Shown here piece by piece: positions 33,918 to 41,948 of a stretch of DNA of 49,150 nucleotides. Within the stretch, counting starts at the first letter, position 1, and each line of letters begins with the position of its first letter. Source of the DNA: Phycisphaerae bacterium (GTDB taxonomy: Bacteria > Planctomycetota > Phycisphaerae > Sedimentisphaerales > Anaerobacaceae). The stretch lies in the NCBI GenBank assembly GCA_012744475.1, contig JAAYBV010000082.1, positions 1 through 49,150 on the forward strand, written 5' to 3'. The notes beneath the pieces were generated by a model. The model did not search any database. It saw nothing but the letters and a program-made list of their open reading frames with translations, and was not told the DNA's origin. The translations under genes and the position numbers were made by a program.

Positions 33918-36900
33918 TCACTCTCTGGACATGGTGATCACCATCGGTTCGAGGATCTCCTGCGTCGTGCGAGCCTCTCTCGTCTTCAGTTCGACGTTGC
34001 GACGCACGGAACGGAAGCCCGGATAGTGCACGCAAAGCGTGTACGTCCCCGGCGCTGCGGTAAACGCGGTGGCGTCGTCGTTACTATAGACCGGCTCGAC
34101 CACGCGCTCGGCACGTTCGAGCCAGACGTCGGGCGTCGCCAGCGGCACTCCCTCATCTGTGACGATCAGCACATTGAGATAGCCATGCTCGTCGACCGGA
34201 TTCACCTCAATGCGAACGGTCTCGTGCCCCCCGGCCGCGAGCCGCACGCGCGCCAGCGCCGAATCCAGTCGCGAGTGCGACAAGCGATAGTCGCCCGCCG
34301 GCAGATGCCCGATCTCAAAGGCGCCGTCGGCGCCGGGCGTAACCGACATCTCGATCCGTCCATCGGCGCTCTCCAGCGTCAAGGGCCAGGGCTCCGAATC
34401 AGACCGGGACACCACCTGGCCCGAGATCCGCCCATCCCCCGACGGAATCGTCACCGCAATCCCGGCGTGCGATTGTCCCGGCGCAATCTCAAGCCGGTCG
34501 CGAATCGCAGGATACCCCTCCCGGCTGACCACGACGTCATACTGCCCCGCACTCAGCGCGTCGAAGACGAAAGGCTCCGAAGGCTCGCGACGGAATCGCA
34601 GTTGCCCCACCTGCCGACTCAGAGAACTCTCATATCGTTCACAAAGCGACACGTCCCAGCGGTCAACCGGAAGGGTCTCATCGGCGAAGAGCAACTCCAC
34701 CGTCGCCTCCGCCGCCACGGCTTCCAGGTCGCCCAGGTCCACATCCACGCCTCGTTGGAAATCGACGTTCGTCAGCGCGAACCACCGCTTCGCACCGCGA
34801 CCGCCCGGAACAGCCCAATAGAGTGCCCGCCGCCCCGTGGGCAGGCCGTAGAAGCTGAACTGCCCGAGCAAATCGCTGAGTGCATACGCCTCGAACCCCT
34901 GCGCCAGACCAGCCTGAACCATCACCAGCAGCTTTGTGTTCGCCACCGGCTCGCCCTTGCACATCAAGCGCCCCGTCGTCTTCCAGGGTCCTCCGATATC
35001 CAGACGCACCGTCTGCCCCGCGCGCGGCAATATGGACGTAAGCACAACGCCCAACTCCGTATCGGGATCGCCCCGAAAGACGTAACACAGCTCGGCGGGC
35101 AGGTGCTCGATGCGGTAGTATCCAAAGGCATCCGTCGTGACTTTGCCCAGCCGGGCCCGGTTCTGCGCCCAATAGGAGAAGCTCTTCTCATCCATGAAGT
35201 ACACATCCGCCTCAGGCAGAGGGCTCCCCTGCCAGTCGTACACAATCCCCTCGACCGCCCCGCCCTTCCTCAGGACGATCTGCGCCTCCGTCACCCCCTC
35301 CGCCGCCATCTCGATGCACCGCAATGTGCGCGCATGATCCGGATGCCGAAACACAAACCAGTGGTATGTGCTATCGGGCGGGACGTCCGCAACCACGAAA
35401 CGGCCACCGGCATGCGTCGTGGTGATCTCCTTATCCTCGGAGAGCTGGTCGGGGCTATGCCCATAGCGATAGCTGACTGTTGCCCCTTCGACCGGATGAC
35501 CGGCTTCATCGGCAACGATGCCGGAAAGGGCCAACGGCGCCGATAATCCGACAATCGTCACCGTGTTGGGATCGCCAGGCAGCTCAGCTATTCTGTCGCC
35601 ATATCCATCGGCCCTGATCGTGAGCTTCACAGCGTCCGAACTCCGCGTGATAATCTGGAAGGCTCCCTCCGGATCATCGACATTGCACCAGTCGAGTTCT
35701 CCCGCACGCCGGTGGCGGAAGCGTGTGATCGGCAGATGTGTCTGGGCGTCCACGACCTTTGCCTGGAAGCGCAACGCTCGAGGAATAGTGATTTCCAGCA
35801 CAATCCCCTCACTCGGAGCCTGGATGTTTGTGAATTCGTTCCGTTCTCCGGCGATGACAATTTCAATGGTGTACACACCCGAAACCAGATCGGTCAGCAC
35901 AAACTCGGTCTGACCAGCATCAAGATACGTGCTACCGGACCACCCGACCTCATTTCGTGCGTCAATCCGGAAGCCTTCCTCATACTCCCCTTCCGTGAAG
36001 GTAACGGTTCCCGATATGCTCACGTGGCTGTGCGGGGACTTCTTCGGTATTCGCAGATCGAGCAGCCCCGTCTCCGGGGGAAGACTGACATCTGTAGACC
36101 ATATTCGACGCGAGCCCCCTTCGACAGGAACATACACACTCAGTCGGTGGATACCGGGTACGATATGCGTGAGGATGAACGTCCCGTCTTCGGCTACTAA
36201 GTCATCACCCGCCCGGGAATGGGGACTGCGCCACCATTCAGGCTCGGCTTTGATCCGCCAACCGGCGGCAGGAAGGCCATCTGAGCAGGTTGCCGCACCG
36301 ATGATATCAATGCCCTTCTCCAGCACGAAGACAATCGGCTCAGCTTGCCCGGGCCGGGCCAGCGTGACAGTCCGGCCTGCGAGAGCATAGTCCGGGTGAG
36401 CAACAGTGACCATATACTCATCCGCCGGCAGACCACCAAGAGAAGCCATGCCAATGGCATCCGAGCGAATCGGGCGCTTCGGCCCTCGGCCGGTATCATC
36501 GGCGACATACGACGCGTAGACATTGGCGCCGCTGATGGGCTGACCAGCTTCGTTCAGCACCGTCGCAAGGATCTCCGCTCCCAGAGCCAAAGTGTAGTCC
36601 TTGATCACATGCTTTCCCTTGCGTAGATGAAGTGCTTCTCGGGGCCGCTCCCACACGGCCCTGCGGAAGTGGAACGTTTCCTGGGGTTGCTCCCACTCCG
36701 CTTGGGTGATGTGTTTCGGTGCAGTCAGAGTCAAGTTGTAGACACCGTCGTTGTCCACCGCCTCAAGGGCATATAGCCCCTTGCTGTCGGTGGCCACCTC
36801 GTAGACTCTGCCACCACCGCTTGGGGATAGGGAGACCAGGACACCGTCGAGTGGTTCGCCCGAGTCGATATCGGTGATGGTTCCGCTGAGGACCGGGGCC

Positions 36901-37538
36901 GTTGCGGCCTGCGGGATGATCTGTGAGACGGGAGCCTCGTTCGCATCAGGGACGTTGGGCTCGGTGTCCTGGATTCTGTCGGTGATCCGTTCTATGGCCT
37001 GAGCGAAGGGATTGTCGGCCGGATCGCCTTCCCACTGCTCCGCCAGCCGGGATAGAGCGGGAAGCGCCCGCGCATCGCCGATCTGTCCCAGCGACTCGGC
37101 CGCCAATCGTCGGCTGGCGGGCAGGCCCGTTTCGAGCATCGTCACCAGTCCGCCGATGTTCCGCGCCGCCGACATCGTCTCGATTTCGCTCCGCTCTCTC
37201 GCCAGCCGCTGCTCGGCCGTGACAACACCGCCTGTCGCGTTCGGCTCGGGCGTCGGCCTGGGTTGCCTTCTGCCTGTCTTCGTCGGCTCATCCGCAGAGG
37301 GGCTCAGCAGTACGAAGGCCACCAGGACCACGGCGGCAGCCACCGCCACTCCAGCGGCCACGCGCACGAGGCGGCCGGGCCCGCTTTGGTACCAACAGCC
37401 CGCCGCCACGTGCGTCCGGCCCGGCGTGGCCTGCTCCAGGGCCACAAAAGCCTCATCCAGAATCCGCCGGTCCAGCGTGATCGTGGTGGTCACGCGAAAC
37501 CGTTTCAACTCCACCTCGATGTGGTGTGTATGCGTCAT
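33918..37538 (-). CDS. Large one-helix receptor-like protein with carboxypeptidase-regulatory-like repeats
   Basis: A 1206-residue protein with a 55-residue cytoplasmic tail (MTHTHHIEVELKRFRVTTTI), one membrane helix at about 57-80 and a long exported part. A HEAT-like segment follows (around 120-170, SRRLAAESLGQIGDARALPAL). About eight beta-sandwich repeats of the carboxypeptidase regulatory type come next, with openings such as LSGTITDIDSGEPLDGVLV, LSGIVADEAGHPVEGATV and VEGIVYDWQGSPLPEADVY. The start overlaps the sigma gene stop (ATGA). The tail facing the sigma factor suggests an anti-sigma role; this is inferred from position and topology. It is unusually large for such a partner. Confidence 0.82.
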   Translation of the reverse strand: MTHTHHIEVELKRFRVTTTITLDRRILDEAFVALEQATPGRTHVAAGCWYQSGPGRLVRVAAGVAVAAAVVLVAFVLLSPSADEPTKTGRRQPRPTPEPNATGGVVTAEQRLARERSEIETMSAARNIGGLVTMLETGLPASRRLAAESLGQIGDARALPALSRLAEQWEGDPADNPFAQAIERITDRIQDTEPNVPDANEAPVSQIIPQAATAPVLSGTITDIDSGEPLDGVLVSLSPSGGGRVYEVATDSKGLYALEAVDNDGVYNLTLTAPKHITQAEWEQPQETFHFRRAVWERPREALHLRKGKHVIKDYTLALGAEILATVLNEAGQPISGANVYASYVADDTGRGPKRPIRSDAIGMASLGGLPADEYMVTVAHPDYALAGRTVTLARPGQAEPIVFVLEKGIDIIGAATCSDGLPAAGWRIKAEPEWWRSPHSRAGDDLVAEDGTFILTHIVPGIHRLSVYVPVEGGSRRIWSTDVSLPPETGLLDLRIPKKSPHSHVSISGTVTFTEGEYEEGFRIDARNEVGWSGSTYLDAGQTEFVLTDLVSGVYTIEIVIAGERNEFTNIQAPSEGIVLEITIPRALRFQAKVVDAQTHLPITRFRHRRAGELDWCNVDDPEGAFQIITRSSDAVKLTIRADGYGDRIAELPGDPNTVTIVGLSAPLALSGIVADEAGHPVEGATVSYRYGHSPDQLSEDKEITTTHAGGRFVVADVPPDSTYHWFVFRHPDHARTLRCIEMAAEGVTEAQIVLRKGGAVEGIVYDWQGSPLPEADVYFMDEKSFSYWAQNRARLGKVTTDAFGYYRIEHLPAELCYVFRGDPDTELGVVLTSILPRAGQTVRLDIGGPWKTTGRLMCKGEPVANTKLLVMVQAGLAQGFEAYALSDLLGQFSFYGLPTGRRALYWAVPGGRGAKRWFALTNVDFQRGVDVDLGDLEAVAAEATVELLFADETLPVDRWDVSLCERYESSLSRQVGQLRFRREPSEPFVFDALSAGQYDVVVSREGYPAIRDRLEIAPGQSHAGIAVTIPSGDGRISGQVVSRSDSEPWPLTLESADGRIEMSVTPGADGAFEIGHLPAGDYRLSHSRLDSALARVRLAAGGHETVRIEVNPVDEHGYLNVLIVTDEGVPLATPDVWLERAERVVEPVYSNDDATAFTAAPGTYTLCVHYPGFRSVRRNVELKTREARTTQEILEPMVITMSRE

Positions 37539-38074
37539 TCCAGCGACCCTCCGGGCAGCAGCGCCCGCAATTTCTCGATTCCGTAGCGATACCGCGCCTG
37601 GACCGTGGGCACCGATGTCTCCTGCAGGCGCGCGATCTCTTTGAACCGCAGCCCGGCGTTCAGACGAAGCGTGACGACCTCACGCTGCTCGACCGGCAGT
37701 TGCGCCAGTGCGGCGGTCAGGCGCTGCGTCTGTTCCGCGAGGACCGCCGCATCTTCCGGCGTCGTGCAAATCGGTTCAGACGGCACGTTCGCCTCTTCCC
37801 GTTCCGCCCGCGTCTTCCGCCGGCGGAACCGGTCGCGGACACGGTTGAGCACGCACGTCGTCAGGTACTGCCGAAGGCTCGTATGCAGCTTCAACTCGCC
37901 CGCGGCGCCGGCAAAAGAGACGAACACATCGTGCAGGATGTCTTCAGCGGTATTCATGTCGTGCACCAGAGAATAGGCGAGTGTCAACAGGCCGTCCTTG
38001 TGGGCCAGGTAGATCTCGCGCAGGGCCTCCGTATCCCCTTGCTTGAGTCGCCGAATGAGACGCCGTTCGCTCAA
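37535..38074 (-). CDS. RNA polymerase sigma factor, ECF type
   Basis: A 179-residue ECF sigma factor. The start is TTG at 38074, preceded by GAGGTGGAGA, so the protein begins MSERRLIRRLKQGDTEALRE, the normal ECF opening; ATG at 38116 would add 14 residues. Region 2 contains TAEDILHDVFVSFAG and the region 4 helix-turn-helix is LRFKEIARLQETSVPTVQAR. Its stop overlaps the start of the 1206-residue membrane protein. The pair resembles planctomycete sigma/membrane regulator units, a second such unit here beside 1960-3112. Confidence 0.87.
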   Translation of the reverse strand: MSERRLIRRLKQGDTEALREIYLAHKDGLLTLAYSLVHDMNTAEDILHDVFVSFAGAAGELKLHTSLRQYLTTCVLNRVRDRFRRRKTRAEREEANVPSEPICTTPEDAAVLAEQTQRLTAALAQLPVEQREVVTLRLNAGLRFKEIARLQETSVPTVQARYRYGIEKLRALLPGGSLE

Positions 38075-38297
38075 TCTCCACCTCAATCCAACTGGTCCGC
38101 AAAACGATCGGTTCATGAGATAGGACGCGGGACCTGACATTTTAATGTGCCAAACCCGCCGGAAGGTGGATTTTCCGACCCACGGCCAGAAACAGACGCG
38201 TGGGGGCTGGATATTCGTCCGCATCCGTGGTCAAATGGAGACTGTCAGAAAGAGCAACAGACCGGTTGACGCCGGCAGCTATGGACGGCAGGACACG

Positions 38298-38417
38298 ATG
38301 TTGGACGGACAAGTGGTAGACATGCTGAGCATGTTTCTGGTGGGGATGCATGAGGTGCTGGTCATCGTCATCGTCACGGCGGTGGTGGTGTGGTTGCGCG
38401 TCCGCCGGCGGCCGTAG
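38298..38417 (+). CDS. Possible 39-residue membrane protein
   Basis: Small open frame starting ATG 38298 with GGCAGGA upstream. The protein has one strong membrane helix (VLVIVIVTAVVVWLRVRRRP) followed by a basic tail, consistent with an inner-membrane single-span protein. It is divergent from the ECF sigma gene and converges on arfB. No homologue comes to mind. The helix and tail favour real expression, but the size is too small for certainty. Confidence 0.4.
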   Translation: MLDGQVVDMLSMFLVGMHEVLVIVIVTAVVVWLRVRRRP

Positions 38418-38420
38418 GTT

Positions 38421-38846
38421 TCACTCCTTCTCCCAATCCCTTCTGCTTCGCTGCTGCTTGAGCCGGCCGCGGTGCTTCTTGTCTTCGAGGCGGCGCTGCC
38501 GGGCGCCGGCGGGGACTCTCGTTTCTTTGCGGACCGGTTGCGGCGTCAGCGCCTCGGCCAGCAACCGGACGAATCGCTCGATCGCGGCCTGGCGGTTGGC
38601 CTGCTGTGTGCGGAACCGTTGCGAGACGACCCGGAGGATGCCTTGCTTGTCGATCCGCGTCGCCAGCGCGCTGCGGACCCGTCGCTTCTGCTCGTCGGAC
38701 AAGCCGGACGAACCGCCCACGTCGAACAGCAGCGTCATGCGCGTGTTGAGCTTGTTGACGTTCTGCCCGCCGGGGCCGCTGCTGCGCGAGGCCTTGAACA
38801 GAAGCTCGCTTTCGCTGATCTGCACGCCGCCGACGATGTCGAGCAT
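38421..38846 (-). CDS. arfB: Peptidyl-tRNA hydrolase ArfB (YaeJ), ribosome rescue
   Basis: A 141-residue release-factor-like protein that frees ribosomes stalled on mRNAs without a stop codon. The catalytic GGQ loop is GPGGQNVNK, with GGQ at 26-28, within SSGPGGQNVNKLNTRMTL. A basic C-terminal tail (HRGRLKQQRSRRDWEKE) enters the empty mRNA channel. The start is ATG 38846 with AAGGGA upstream; an in-frame ATG at 38891 precedes it. It is a single gene that runs towards the small membrane protein on the opposite strand. Confidence 0.93.
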   Translation of the reverse strand: MLDIVGGVQISESELLFKASRSSGPGGQNVNKLNTRMTLLFDVGGSSGLSDEQKRRVRSALATRIDKQGILRVVSQRFRTQQANRQAAIERFVRLLAEALTPQPVRKETRVPAGARQRRLEDKKHRGRLKQQRSRRDWEKE

Positions 38847-39633
38847 GATGGGATTCCCTTCGCCAGAAGGCCACGGTTTCGATCGACGCAACGACCCGCA
38901 TGGTAGAGAGTCTCGCGAGAATTGTGAAGTTTTTTTTGCGTCCGATATGCGTTGCCAGTTCCAGCAGGCGCCATGTTATCGGGTTTAAGCGGGGAAGACG
39001 AATCAGCATGGGACGAATGACGGCGCCGATCGGGGCGCAGTTCGGGACCTGTGGGAGCCGGCGGAAGATCGCGACGCTCCGACGGCGGTTTTCTCCCTTG
39101 AGTACGCCGCAGAGCCGCGCCCGGACCGCTGTCCAGAAAGCCTCAAGCCCGCACGATTCGCATGCCGATGGACACATGCAGACGATACGAATCGAACCGT
39201 GTCGAAGGCGCACGACCTTCTTTGACAACAGCAAGAGGTCTCCCAGACAACTATCCTTCAGGAGTGGAGTCCGCGCCCCTGCGCGAAGCGACAGGCAGGT
39301 ATTTCAAACACACCCATGACGATGTACGGGAATACTCTAGCGCTCGCCCGGCAGGGGCCCCTTTTTTTGTCTGACCTGTCAACGCTCTGGGAGACCTCTT
39401 CGTTTTGTCCACCATCCTCCCCTGCCCTCCTGTGCGTCGCCCTCGTCGTGTGGGTCGAGCCATTGGCGCGTCGACGTTCGCCCGCCACCGCCGGTAGAAT
39501 GAACCCCGAGGTCCCGCGCGCAGTATAGAACCAATGTCCCCGAGTTGCACCGACGCCGGCCGCCGGGTGGCTGAAACCGACCGTTGCGGTGACCCATGGG
39601 GAGAGAACGGAATCTGTTGTGAAGGAGACGACC
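38847..39633. other. Long intergenic region, no gene recognised
   Basis: About 790 bases. A CTCGCGAG palindrome followed later by eight T occurs near 38913-38938, and a run of seven T follows GGGGCCCC near 39353-39367; neither forms a convincing terminator. Open frames on both strands lack ribosome binding sites and protein-like composition. The promoters of arfB and of the SYLF lipoprotein gene are expected here. Confidence 0.4.
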
Positions 39634-40179
39634 ATGAAGACTTTTGTGCCAACCTGTGTTCTACTGGCGATCGCGGGCCTGCTCTTGAGCGGCTGCTCGA
39701 CCACGCCGAAATCCGCGGAGGATAGGGTGGCGCTGGACAGCAAGGTTCAGGCCGCCGTGACCGGCGCCAAGCAGGCGGACCCCGACCTGGCGAAGTTCTT
39801 CGACACCGCCGTGGGTTACGCGGTCTTTCCGACCGTGGGCAAGGGCGCCATCGGCGTCGGGGGCGCGTACGGCAAGGGCCAGTTGTACGAGAAGGGTCAG
39901 ATGGTCGGCTATTGCACGCTGACGCAGGCCAGCATCGGCCTGGCTCTGGGCGGGCAGGCCTATACCGAGATCATCTTCTTCGAGACCCAGACGGCGCTGG
40001 ACCGTTTCAAGACGGGCAACTTCGCCTTTGCCGCCCAAGCCTCGGCGGTGGCGCTGAAGTCGGGTGCGGCCGCCAACGCCAAGTACGAGGACGGCGTGGC
40101 GGTCTTCACGATGGCAGAAGCCGGCCTGATGTACGAGGCTTCCGTCGGCGGACAGAAGTTCAGCTACGAGCCGAAGTAG
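39634..40179 (+). CDS. SYLF/YSC84-domain lipoprotein
   Basis: A 181-residue lipoprotein with GAAGGAG before ATG 39634, signal peptide MKTFVPTCVLLAIAGLLLSG and lipobox LLSGC. The SYLF domain is recognisable: DTAVGYAVFPTVGKGAIGVG, then GKGQLYEKGQMVGYCTLTQA and IGLALGGQAYTEIIFFET. SYLF domains bind lipids; in bacteria they occur as small outer-membrane or inner-leaflet lipoproteins of unclear role. A strong terminator follows at 40199-40240. It is on the same strand as the RraA-like gene, but the terminator implies a separate transcript. Confidence 0.9.
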   Translation: MKTFVPTCVLLAIAGLLLSGCSTTPKSAEDRVALDSKVQAAVTGAKQADPDLAKFFDTAVGYAVFPTVGKGAIGVGGAYGKGQLYEKGQMVGYCTLTQASIGLALGGQAYTEIIFFETQTALDRFKTGNFAFAAQASAVALKSGAAANAKYEDGVAVFTMAEAGLMYEASVGGQKFSYEPK

Positions 40180-40198
40180 CAGCCTCCACGCCAACGAC

Positions 40199-40240
40199 GC
40201 TTCCTGGATCGCAATCGGGTCCAGGAAGCTCTTCTTGTTC
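40199..40240 (+). terminator. Rho-independent terminator after SYLF gene
   Basis: Perfect 10-base arms GCTTCCTGGA (40199-40208) and TCCAGGAAGC (40220-40229), then a T-rich tail TCTTCTTGTTC. It lies 20 bases past the stop. Confidence 0.75.
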
Positions 40241-40279
40241 TCCCATGGCGCCTATTCGCAGGCATGAAGGAGACCCATC

Positions 40280-41173
40280 ATGGCACAGCAGAATCCACGA
40301 GCGAAGGAAACGGTCATGCTGATCCTCATGATGATTGTGGTCGTGTCGGTGTGGGCCGCGATGGCGCTCGACTCCGAGAGGGCCATCGCCCAGCCGAACC
40401 GACCGACCGACATCGACGAGCTGCGCCGCGGCAGGAACTTCATCGAGACGAAGGTCTACAGCGAGCAGGAGGACCGCGAGCTTCTGAAGCGGTTCGAAGG
40501 GCTGCGCGTCGCAGACGTCTCCGACGGCATGGACAAGGTCGGCCTGGCGAACGTGGGTCTGATGTCTCCCGAAATCCACGCCGCCTGGAAGGACACGAAG
40601 CAGTATAAGCATCGCTTCATCGGAATCGCCGTGACCGCCCGCTACGTGCCCACCAACGATCCGCCCGCGCCGGCGATGGAGACCGAGGCGTTCGACCAGT
40701 GGGTGGGCAAGACCTACAGCGAGGTGACGCCCGAGCCGTTCGTCCCGCTGATCCGCGAGGGGACGGCGTTGGTGATCGACGACGCCGAGACCCGCGACGT
40801 CGGAAGCATCGGCTCGAACAACATCATGGGCTGGAAACTGCGGGGCTGCGTGGGCGTGGTCACCGATGCGACCGCCCGCGACACGGACGAGGTCGCCAGC
40901 GAGGAGATGCCGCTATACTTCCGCCATCCCGGCCGGGGCATCCGCCCGGGACGCAACGAGATCGAATCGGTCAACCGGCCCATCGAGTGCGGCGGCGTGC
41001 TGGTCCGGCCCGGCGACGTCATCGTCGCCGACGGTGACGGCGTCATCTGCGTGCCCCGCGAAAAGGCGAAAGAGGTCGCTGACTACGCCCGCGCCACAAT
41101 GGACGGCGACAAGGCCGGCCGCCGCAACCTCTACAAACAGCTCGGACTGCCCGAAGACGCCTCCATCCGCTGA
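40280..41173 (+). CDS. Membrane-anchored RraA-like protein (RraA/HMG aldolase family)
   Basis: A 297-residue protein. The ATG at 40280 follows AAGGAG. Residues 13-37 form a hydrophobic helix (MLILMMIVVVSVWAAMAL), followed by the RraA-like domain: LLKRFEGLRVADVSDGMDKVG, then GWKLRGCVGVVTDATARDTDE and RPGDVIVADGDGVICVPRE with the family Asp residues. RraA-fold proteins include RNase E regulators and 4-hydroxy-4-methyl-2-oxoglutarate aldolases. The GxxRD pattern of the aldolase reads VTDATARDTDE here. An export or anchor signal is unusual for this normally cytoplasmic fold. Confidence 0.82.
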   Translation: MAQQNPRAKETVMLILMMIVVVSVWAAMALDSERAIAQPNRPTDIDELRRGRNFIETKVYSEQEDRELLKRFEGLRVADVSDGMDKVGLANVGLMSPEIHAAWKDTKQYKHRFIGIAVTARYVPTNDPPAPAMETEAFDQWVGKTYSEVTPEPFVPLIREGTALVIDDAETRDVGSIGSNNIMGWKLRGCVGVVTDATARDTDEVASEEMPLYFRHPGRGIRPGRNEIESVNRPIECGGVLVRPGDVIVADGDGVICVPREKAKEVADYARATMDGDKAGRRNLYKQLGLPEDASIR

Positions 41174-41221
41174 CGGAGGCGCATCGCAATGACCGACCGG
41201 CTGTGCGGGCGCGTCAGGCCA

Positions 41222-41677
41222 TCACTGCCGGTGCAGGTTGAGCACCTTCGGATGCACGAGCTTGCGGTAGTCAGCCATGTCCAGACGGACCGCCTTGGTG
41301 TGGCTGCCGGCGCGGAAGACGATGTGATCATCCTTCTCCAGGGCCTTGTCCATGACGGTGTCGAGGTGGAAGAGATTGCCAAAAGGCGGCTCGGCCCCCA
41401 CCTCACAGTCGGGGAACAGGCGTGCGATGTCCTCCTCATCAGCCAGTTCCGCCGACTCGGCCCGGAGCTGCCCCTTGAGGGTCTCCAGGTCGATCTTGGC
41501 GTCGGCGGGCAGGACGCACATCAGGAACCGACCGTCGGCCTTGACGATCACCGGCTTGGCGACGAAGCGACCCGGCTCGTGCTCGATCTGGGCCAGCCGC
41601 TGCGCGCTGAAGACCGGCCGGTGCTCCAACACCTTGTACGGCACCCTCGACTCGTCGAGAAACTCGAAAATCCCCAT
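41222..41677 (-). CDS. YbaK/EbsC-type aminoacyl-tRNA deacylase
   Basis: A 151-residue protein of the YbaK/ProX deacylase family, which removes wrongly attached amino acids from tRNA. It starts MGIFEFLDESRVPYKVLEH at ATG 41677 with GGGAGG upstream. Typical text follows: VIVKADGRFLMCVLPADAKID, then PPFGNLFHLDTVMDK and a GSHTKAVRL end, where the family's GG-...-D/H pattern is close to the free-standing ProX group. It converges on the RraA-like gene with a 48-base gap. Which amino acid is edited cannot be read from the sequence. Confidence 0.88.
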   Translation of the reverse strand: MGIFEFLDESRVPYKVLEHRPVFSAQRLAQIEHEPGRFVAKPVIVKADGRFLMCVLPADAKIDLETLKGQLRAESAELADEEDIARLFPDCEVGAEPPFGNLFHLDTVMDKALEKDDHIVFRAGSHTKAVRLDMADYRKLVHPKVLNLHRQ

Positions 41678-41948
41678 CGGACACCTCCCTGCATCGTTCC
41701 TGCTGCTGATCCGCCGGAGGCTTCGGGTGCCTGCACCGAGCCCCCAGGCACACAAGGACTACAGGGTCTACGGACGCTCCGCCGCCCCGGTTTGCACAAA
41801 AGGATCCTGGTCCTGCCAAGGGCGTCGAGGTTGCTCCGTCGACCGCGCCGCAGCTAGCCCACACGCAGGTAGCTCCAAGCCCAACATACTGGCACGCGCA
41901 AGGCCCGTCGCCAGCCGCGACCCTTCGCCGAGAACGCCCTGCCGGCAA

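Noticed and set aside
38913-39367. T-runs following short palindromes as terminators
   Set aside because: The stems are too short or lack loops, and the strands do not match the adjacent genes.
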